Positions 7,091 to 10,894 of a stretch of 10,894 nucleotides of DNA are shown here, in pieces. The stretch's first letter is position 1, and each line of letters begins with the position of its first letter. The notes beneath the pieces were generated by a model. The model searched no databases. It saw only the letters and a list, made by a program, of their open reading frames with translations, and was not told the DNA's origin. Source of the stretch: Chloroflexota bacterium (lineage in GTDB: Bacteria > Chloroflexota > Anaerolineae > J102). Location: the NCBI GenBank assembly GCA_003353825.1, contig PIVW01000174.1, positions 1-10,894 of the forward strand, in the 5' to 3' direction. The position numbers and the translations under genes are program-made.

Positions 7091-9025
7091 ATGTCAAAAA
7101 TCATCGGAATCGATTTAGGAACCACAAACTCGGTCGTCGCAGTACTTGAAGCAGGCGAACCGGTTATCATCCCCTCGGCAGAAGGAGGGCGACTGATCCC
7201 ATCGGTCGTCGCCGTGAATCCCAAAAGCGGAGAGCGCATGGTCGGACAGGTCGCACGTCGCCAAGCAGTGACCAATCCCGATAACACGATTTATTCGGTC
7301 AAACGTTTTATGGGCCGTAAATATGATGGCACGGCTGTACAGCGGGCGATCAAACATGTGCCCTACGAGGTATCTGAAGCCAGCAACGGCGATGTTCGAG
7401 TCATGATGAACGGCCGGGACTACGCGCCGCCCGAGGTCTCAGCCATGATCTTGCAAAAGATTCGCCAAGATGCCGAGGCCTATTTGGGAGAGGCCGTGAC
7501 TCAAGCCGTTATCACCGTGCCTGCCTATTTCAACGACGCTCAGCGCCAGGCCACCAAGGATGCGGGAAAAATCGCCGGATTAGAAGTTCAGCGGATCATA
7601 AACGAACCCACAGCTTCAGCCCTGGCGTACGGCCTGGACAAATCTCATCGAGAAGGTAAAATCGCGGTCTATGATCTGGGTGGCGGCACCTTCGATATCT
7701 CGATCCTTGATGTAGGAGATGGCGTCTTTGAGGTGCTTAGCACCAATGGGGACACTTTCCTGGGCGGCGATGACTTCGACGAGCGCGTGATCAGCTGGCT
7801 TGCGGACGTGTTTCAGGCCGAAAATGGAGTCGATTTGCGGCAGGACAGGATGGCCTTACAACGTTTGAAAGAAGCGTCCGAAAAGGCTAAGATCGAACTC
7901 TCTACCGTACTGGAAACTGAGATCAACCTACCCTATGTCACGGCCGATGCTACTGGGCCCAAACATTTGATTGTCACCCTGAGCCGAGCCAGACTGGAAC
8001 AGCTCACCGAAGACCTGGTGGAGCGCAGCATCACACCCTGCCGCCTGGCCCTGCAAGACGCCGGATTGAAACCCAGCGACATCATCGATGTGATCTTGGT
8101 TGGCGGCATGACTCGCATGCCCGCCGTCCAGCAAGCGGTGCGCACCTTGTTTGAACGCGAACCACACAAGGGTGTGAACCCTGACGAAGTCGTGGCCATT
8201 GGCGCAGCTATTCAGGGTGGTGTGTTAGCAGGCGATGTCAAAGACATCCTGTTGTTGGATGTCACCCCCCTGACACTGGCCATCGAAACATTGGGTGGGG
8301 TTGCGACACCAATGATCGACCGAAACACCACCATCCCCACCAAGAAAACCCAGCTTTTCACCACAGCTGCTAACAATCAGACCCAGGTTGAAATCGTGAT
8401 CACCCAAGGTGAACGCCCTCTCACTAGAGACAACAAGAATCTGGGCAAATTCATCCTTGATGGCATCCCGCCCGCCCAGCGGGGCATCCCGCAGATCGAA
8501 GTCACATTTGACATCGATGCCAACGGTATTTTGCATGTCACCGCCACTGATAAGGCCACAGGGCGTGAGCAATCTATCAAAATTACGGCAAGTTCTGGCT
8601 TGAGCGACAACGAGGTGGACCGCATGGTTGATGAGGCCGAAGAACATGAGGCTGAAGATGAAGCACGTCGCACCCTGATAGAAGCCCGCAATCGCGCTGA
8701 TGCAGTGGTCTTCCAGACTGAAAAAGCGGTTCAGGAATCGGGAGAAGACCTCCCGGCTGAGATCAAGCAAGCGGTCGATGAACAGATTGCGGCCGTGCGC
8801 ACAGCTACAGCCAGTGAAGATGCCGCTGCCATCGAACAATCCACAGATGCCCTATTAGAGACGGCACAGCAGATAGGGCAGTACATGTACAGCCAAACAG
8901 ACACCGAGGGAGAAACAACGGTCGAAACACCAGATGGCGTGCCCGACGCAGAAACCGAACCCCCACAGGATGACGGCGGCGATGAAGATGTTGTCGATGC
9001 CGACTTCCGCGAAGCCGATGAGTAA
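7091..9025 (+). CDS. dnaK: Molecular chaperone DnaK (Hsp70)
   Basis: 644 residues, full family length. The ATPase domain has [10 protein letters not shown] (5-14), [36 protein letters not shown] and the phosphate-binding DLGGGTFD (195-202). The interdomain linker is LLLDV (387-391). The substrate-binding beta domain begins [12 protein letters not shown], and the helical lid is followed by an acidic, disordered tail ending [12 protein letters not shown]. The segment after RFMGRKYDG carries the extra residues typical of Gram-negative-type DnaK and absent from Bacillus-type proteins. DnaK binds exposed hydrophobic peptides in an ATP-dependent cycle with DnaJ and GrpE. It is the third gene of the CIRCE operon, with a weak CAGG ribosome site 7 nt before ATG. 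dnaJ, which commonly follows dnaK, is absent downstream. Confidence 0.98.
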   Translation: MSKIIGIDLGTTNSVVAVLEAGEPVIIPSAEGGRLIPSVVAVNPKSGERMVGQVARRQAVTNPDNTIYSVKRFMGRKYDGTAVQRAIKHVPYEVSEASNGDVRVMMNGRDYAPPEVSAMILQKIRQDAEAYLGEAVTQAVITVPAYFNDAQRQATKDAGKIAGLEVQRIINEPTASALAYGLDKSHREGKIAVYDLGGGTFDISILDVGDGVFEVLSTNGDTFLGGDDFDERVISWLADVFQAENGVDLRQDRMALQRLKEASEKAKIELSTVLETEINLPYVTADATGPKHLIVTLSRARLEQLTEDLVERSITPCRLALQDAGLKPSDIIDVILVGGMTRMPAVQQAVRTLFEREPHKGVNPDEVVAIGAAIQGGVLAGDVKDILLLDVTPLTLAIETLGGVATPMIDRNTTIPTKKTQLFTTAANNQTQVEIVITQGERPLTRDNKNLGKFILDGIPPAQRGIPQIEVTFDIDANGILHVTATDKATGREQSIKITASSGLSDNEVDRMVDEAEEHEAEDEARRTLIEARNRADAVVFQTEKAVQESGEDLPAEIKQAVDEQIAAVRTATASEDAAAIEQSTDALLETAQQIGQYMYSQTDTEGETTVETPDGVPDAETEPPQDDGGDEDVVDADFREADE

Positions 9026-9033
9026 TGTGATTC

Positions 9034-9071
9034 GTGTGCGTCTACTCGTGGACGAACGGGTAGACGCACAC
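9034..9071 (+). terminator. Strong hairpin after dnaK (terminator-like, no T tract)
   Basis: GTGTGCGTCTAC (9034-9045) and GTAGACGCACAC (9060-9071) are exact complements. Three more pairs (T-G, C-G, G-C) extend the stem inward to 15 bp with an 8-nt loop. It starts 9 nt after the dnaK stop and ends 13 nt before the next ATG. No run of T follows, so it is not a classical intrinsic terminator. It could be a Rho-independent variant, an mRNA 3'-end stabiliser, or a processing or attenuation site that lowers expression of the downstream GNAT gene. Confidence 0.6.
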
Positions 9072-9084
9072 ACGTGACTAGAAC

Positions 9085-10086
9085 ATGGTACTGGCCCTCT
9101 CTCCTAAACAAAGTAAACCGTACGATGGTCTGCGGCAAATCGACTTACGTCGAGATCTACAGCCAATCGCTGATTTGATTGGCGAAGCATTTGCCGGCGA
9201 GCTCGATGCCAGTGGACAAGCTTCTTTACAGGAAATGCGAACGCTGGCTCGGCTGGGTCCATTTTTGCATGTATTTGTGCCCACAGGTGGTGAATTAGGA
9301 GGGTTTTTTCGAGGATTTATTTGGGAGCAAGCCGGTGAGATCGTTGGCAACATCACCCTCCAGCAAGCCGATACTTATGGCAAACGTTGGATGATCGCCA
9401 ATGTAGCCGTACGGCGTGACTACCGCGGCCAAGGGATCGCCCGTGCCCTGATGGATGCAGCACTCCTTCGTATCCGTCAAATGGGGGGTGTTTGGGCCTT
9501 GCTGCAGGTGCGGCAGGAAAACGCGATCGCTCAAGATCTCTATGAGCGCATGGGATTCACACCCGTCGTTACCGAATCCCAACTCCGTAATATACAAGTG
9601 CCACAAGTAGACGCCCCCCGCTTTCCTGAAGCGGTGGATCTGGTGCCACTGTACGATAGTGATACTGAAGCTATCAACCATCACATTAGTCAATCCGTCC
9701 CACAATTAGCCCGTTGGTGGCACCCAAAACGCCACAAAGGTTTTCGGAAAAATAGTGATCACTTCGTGCTGCGTCGATGGGGTCACATCGTCGGTCTTGG
9801 CTACCGTCAACGGCTGGGGCTACATCTAGATTCTGATCTGGTCGGCGTACTCGATATCGATTTCCATACCCGCGGCGAGCAGCATATTGACATTCTGCTC
9901 CGACCCGAATTACAAAAAAAATGGACGGCCCCCCTCCTGGACTACGGCTTGCAGCAACTGGGTCAGTTCCCCAGACAGGCGGTCACAGCCACTTTATTCG
10001 ATTACCAGGCTGAAGCCATTACTTCACTCCAACGTACGGGTTTCCGGGCGACCAGCGTTCTAGTCACCATGCGTAAACGGATGTAA
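9085..10086 (+). CDS. GNAT-family N-acetyltransferase, probable tandem GNAT
   Basis: 333 residues, twice the size of a single GNAT domain. The N-terminal half (about 16-170) is a recognisable GNAT. Strand-rich GEIVGNITLQQ (84-94) leads to the acetyl-CoA motif A, ANVAVRRDYRGQGIARALMD (105-124) with the RGQGIA pyrophosphate loop at 114-119, and motif B is ENAIAQDLYERMGF (145-158). The C-terminal half (about 180-333) lacks an RGxGxA loop but ends in TLFDYQAEAITSLQRTGFRA (303-322), resembling a GNAT motif B and suggesting a degenerate second domain. It should transfer an acetyl group from acetyl-CoA to an unknown amine (protein N-terminus, small molecule or antibiotic); the substrate cannot be inferred. 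The ATG at 9085 has no clear ribosome site and lies 13 nt after the post-dnaK hairpin, so read-through from dnaK is possible. Confidence 0.85.
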   Translation: MVLALSPKQSKPYDGLRQIDLRRDLQPIADLIGEAFAGELDASGQASLQEMRTLARLGPFLHVFVPTGGELGGFFRGFIWEQAGEIVGNITLQQADTYGKRWMIANVAVRRDYRGQGIARALMDAALLRIRQMGGVWALLQVRQENAIAQDLYERMGFTPVVTESQLRNIQVPQVDAPRFPEAVDLVPLYDSDTEAINHHISQSVPQLARWWHPKRHKGFRKNSDHFVLRRWGHIVGLGYRQRLGLHLDSDLVGVLDIDFHTRGEQHIDILLRPELQKKWTAPLLDYGLQQLGQFPRQAVTATLFDYQAEAITSLQRTGFRATSVLVTMRKRM

Positions 10087-10125
10087 TCTTCTTAAAATCA
10101 TTCAACGGATGACACCGATAGGATC

Positions 10126-10146
10126 ACAATTTGTTAACAATTTGTT
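10126..10146. repeat. Paired ACAATTTGTT direct repeat, 11-bp phase
   Basis: Two exact copies of ACAATTTGTT (10126-10135 and 10137-10146) lie one helical turn apart, and their junction makes the palindrome TTGTTAACAA (10131-10140). It is in the 159-bp gap between the GNAT gene and the SHOCT-like gene, about 100 bp before the latter's start. A regulator-binding site or AT-rich promoter region is possible, but no confident -35/-10 pair was found in this gap. Confidence 0.35.
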
Positions 10147-10233
10147 CGTCGATGGTCGACTCACCCGCCAGCGGTTACTTCGCCGAGGGCTATTCCTTAC
10201 TCGACCGACGATTGATACCGAACACTCACCAAC

Positions 10234-10238
10234 GGAGG
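10234..10238 (+). promoter_or_regulatory. Ribosome binding site of the SHOCT-like gene
   Basis: GGAGG lies 7 nt before the ATG at 10246, an ideal Shine-Dalgarno sequence and the clearest on the plus strand of this window. It fixes the start of the small downstream gene. Confidence 0.85.
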
Positions 10239-10245
10239 CATCGAC

Positions 10246-10626
10246 ATGCCAACTTCAGAAGAAAGGATGCGTATCTTGCAGATGGTTGCTGACGGCAAGA
10301 TAACGGCGGAGGATGGCGCTGGCTTGATAGAAGCAATGCGAGTCGGCGAGAATAATTCTGCTCGCGCCTATCCGCAACAAAGCCAGCCTCGCTGGTTTCG
10401 CGTGCGCGTCACCGAGCTTTCCTCTGGACGTGATAAAGTCAATATCAACATCCCCATCGGCCTGGTCAATGCAGGTTTGAAGATGGGTGCACGATTCGTC
10501 GGTGATGATATCGAAGGTGTTGATTTCGAAGAGCTGTCAGCCGCTGTGCAGACGGGTCAGACTGGTAAGATCCTTGAAGTCGAAGACATGGAACAGGGCG
10601 AACGAGTCGAAATTTATGTCGAGTAG
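10246..10626 (+). CDS. Small SHOCT-like domain protein
   Basis: 126 residues, acidic, with no signal peptide or membrane helix. The N-terminal SEERMRILQMVADGKITAEDGAGLIEAM (4-31) is a short helical SHOCT-like motif of the type found at the start of YvlB/LiaX-like and DUF2089-related proteins. A polar linker (33-48) follows. The C-terminal domain (49-126) has WFRVRVTELSSGRDKVN (50-66), INIPIGLVNAGLKMGARF (67-84), DFEELSAAVQTGQTGKILEV (93-112) and ends GERVEIYVE. I recall similar short proteins as frequent in Chloroflexota and Firmicutes, often near envelope-stress genes, but the molecular function is not established and I do not assign one. A strong GGAGG ribosome site supports the start. The stop lies 19 bp before repeat copy 3. 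Confidence 0.8.
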   Translation: MPTSEERMRILQMVADGKITAEDGAGLIEAMRVGENNSARAYPQQSQPRWFRVRVTELSSGRDKVNINIPIGLVNAGLKMGARFVGDDIEGVDFEELSAAVQTGQTGKILEVEDMEQGERVEIYVE

Positions 10627-10645
10627 TCTGTTCAGTGCCGGTCGC

Positions 10646-10724
10646 CTTAGGATAGTGAATTCAATAACTTGCGGAACTCTTCCGCCATTTCAGGGAGCAA
10701 TTGGGCAAGTTATTCTGTCCTAAG
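10646..10724 (+). repeat. 79-bp dispersed repeat, copy 3
   Basis: Gap-free alignment to copy 2, 13 differences in 79, with the same flanking TCCTTAT on the right (10725-10731). In this copy the inverted arms are clearest: AATAACTTGC (10663-10672) is exactly complementary to GCAAGTTATT (10705-10714), and the outer CTTAGGA faces TCCTAAG. It follows the SHOCT-like gene by 19 bp. It may serve as that gene's 3' hairpin or belong to the leader of a gene beyond the window. Confidence 0.85.
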
Positions 10725-10740
10725 TCCTTATCAATAATGT

Positions 10741-10756
10741 ACTCCTGAATCGGAGT
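10741..10756. repeat. Short hairpin ACTCC/GGAGT
   Basis: ACTCC (10741-10745) and GGAGT (10752-10756) are complementary around a 6-nt loop TGAATC. It lies between repeat copy 3 and the right-edge element. The stem is short and no T tract follows, so no function is claimed. Confidence 0.3.
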
Positions 10757-10780
10757 TCATCCACCCCTTAATGAGCTGAA

Positions 10781-10893
10781 AACTCTGGAAAAGTCTAAAA
10801 CGGCTGTTCGCACCCCTATATACAGGGGGGGTTTGCTCGTTCGCACCTGTGTAAACGGGGGTAACAAATAGCTCAAAAAAGTTTTCCAGAGTT
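10781..10893. mobile_element. Possible small element with 12-bp terminal inverted repeats
   Basis: AACTCTGGAAAA (10781-10792) is exactly inverted at 10882-10893 (TTTTCCAGAGTT), enclosing about 90 bp without coding capacity. Inside, GTTCGCACC occurs at 10806-10814 and again at 10839-10847, each followed by a pyrimidine/purine hairpin-like stretch. The first is CCCCT-ATATAC-AGGGG (10813-10828). This could be a MITE or a structured intergenic RNA element. The window ends one base after the right arm, so target duplication cannot be judged. Confidence 0.4.
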
Positions 10894-10894
10894 C

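Noticed and set aside
8225..8839. Long minus-strand open frame (204 residues) inside dnaK
   Set aside because: It lies antisense to a clearly conserved DnaK coding region and has no recognisable domain; a shadow frame.
10806..10865. Two GTTCGCACC units as the start of a CRISPR array
   Set aside because: Only two imperfect copies with a 33-bp period, the shared part is about 9 bp, and there are no uniform spacers or cas genes.

Overview
This window looks like a chromosomal segment from a bacterium, most probably of the phylum Chloroflexota (Anaerolineae/Caldilineae-like). That placement is an inference. It rests on a CIRCE-controlled hrcA-grpE-dnaK cluster, a DnaK carrying the N-terminal insertion typical of Gram-negative-type DnaK, a small SHOCT-like/DUF-type protein of a kind I recall as common in Chloroflexota, and the overall flavour of the proteins. 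No rRNA or tRNA is present to confirm it.

Region by region. (1) Positions 1-156, minus strand: the 5' part of a lipoprotein gene with a good lipobox. Its Pro/Ala-rich linker is cut by two in-frame stop codons before it runs off the window. (2) Positions 157-664: a gene-free stretch holding a consensus sigma70-type promoter and the first copy of a 79-bp dispersed repeat. (3) Positions 665-4928: an envelope or exopolysaccharide block. It contains a polytopic GT-C-type glycosyltransferase, then a second promoter and repeat copy, then a tightly coupled pair (4-bp overlap) of a GT2 glycosyltransferase and a polyprenyl-phosphate sugar-phosphate transferase. Together these could start a lipid-linked glycan (sugar-phosphate transferase), extend it (GT2) and decorate it from the outer membrane face (GT-C). 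(4) Positions 4929-5216: an intergenic spacer with an 8-bp tandem repeat, a likely heat-shock promoter and a perfect CIRCE operator. (5) Positions 5217-9025: hrcA, grpE, dnaK, the class I heat-shock operon, auto-repressed by HrcA at CIRCE. dnaJ does not follow dnaK; a strong hairpin does. (6) Positions 9085-10626: a GNAT acetyltransferase with a probable degenerate second GNAT domain, then a small SHOCT-like protein. (7) Positions 10627-10894: the third copy of the 79-bp repeat and, at the right edge, a segment bounded by 12-bp inverted repeats that may be another small element.

The most unusual signal is the 79-bp repeat family. Three copies, all exactly 79 bp, are about 84-86% identical and have imperfect inverted ends. 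Two of them lie between a good promoter and a start codon, ending 15 and 16 bp before the ATG, and flank the GT-C gene in opposite orientation. This suggests a MITE-like or extragenic-palindrome family that becomes part of 5' leaders. I found no CRISPR array, no transposase gene and no evidence for a wholly new multi-gene system.
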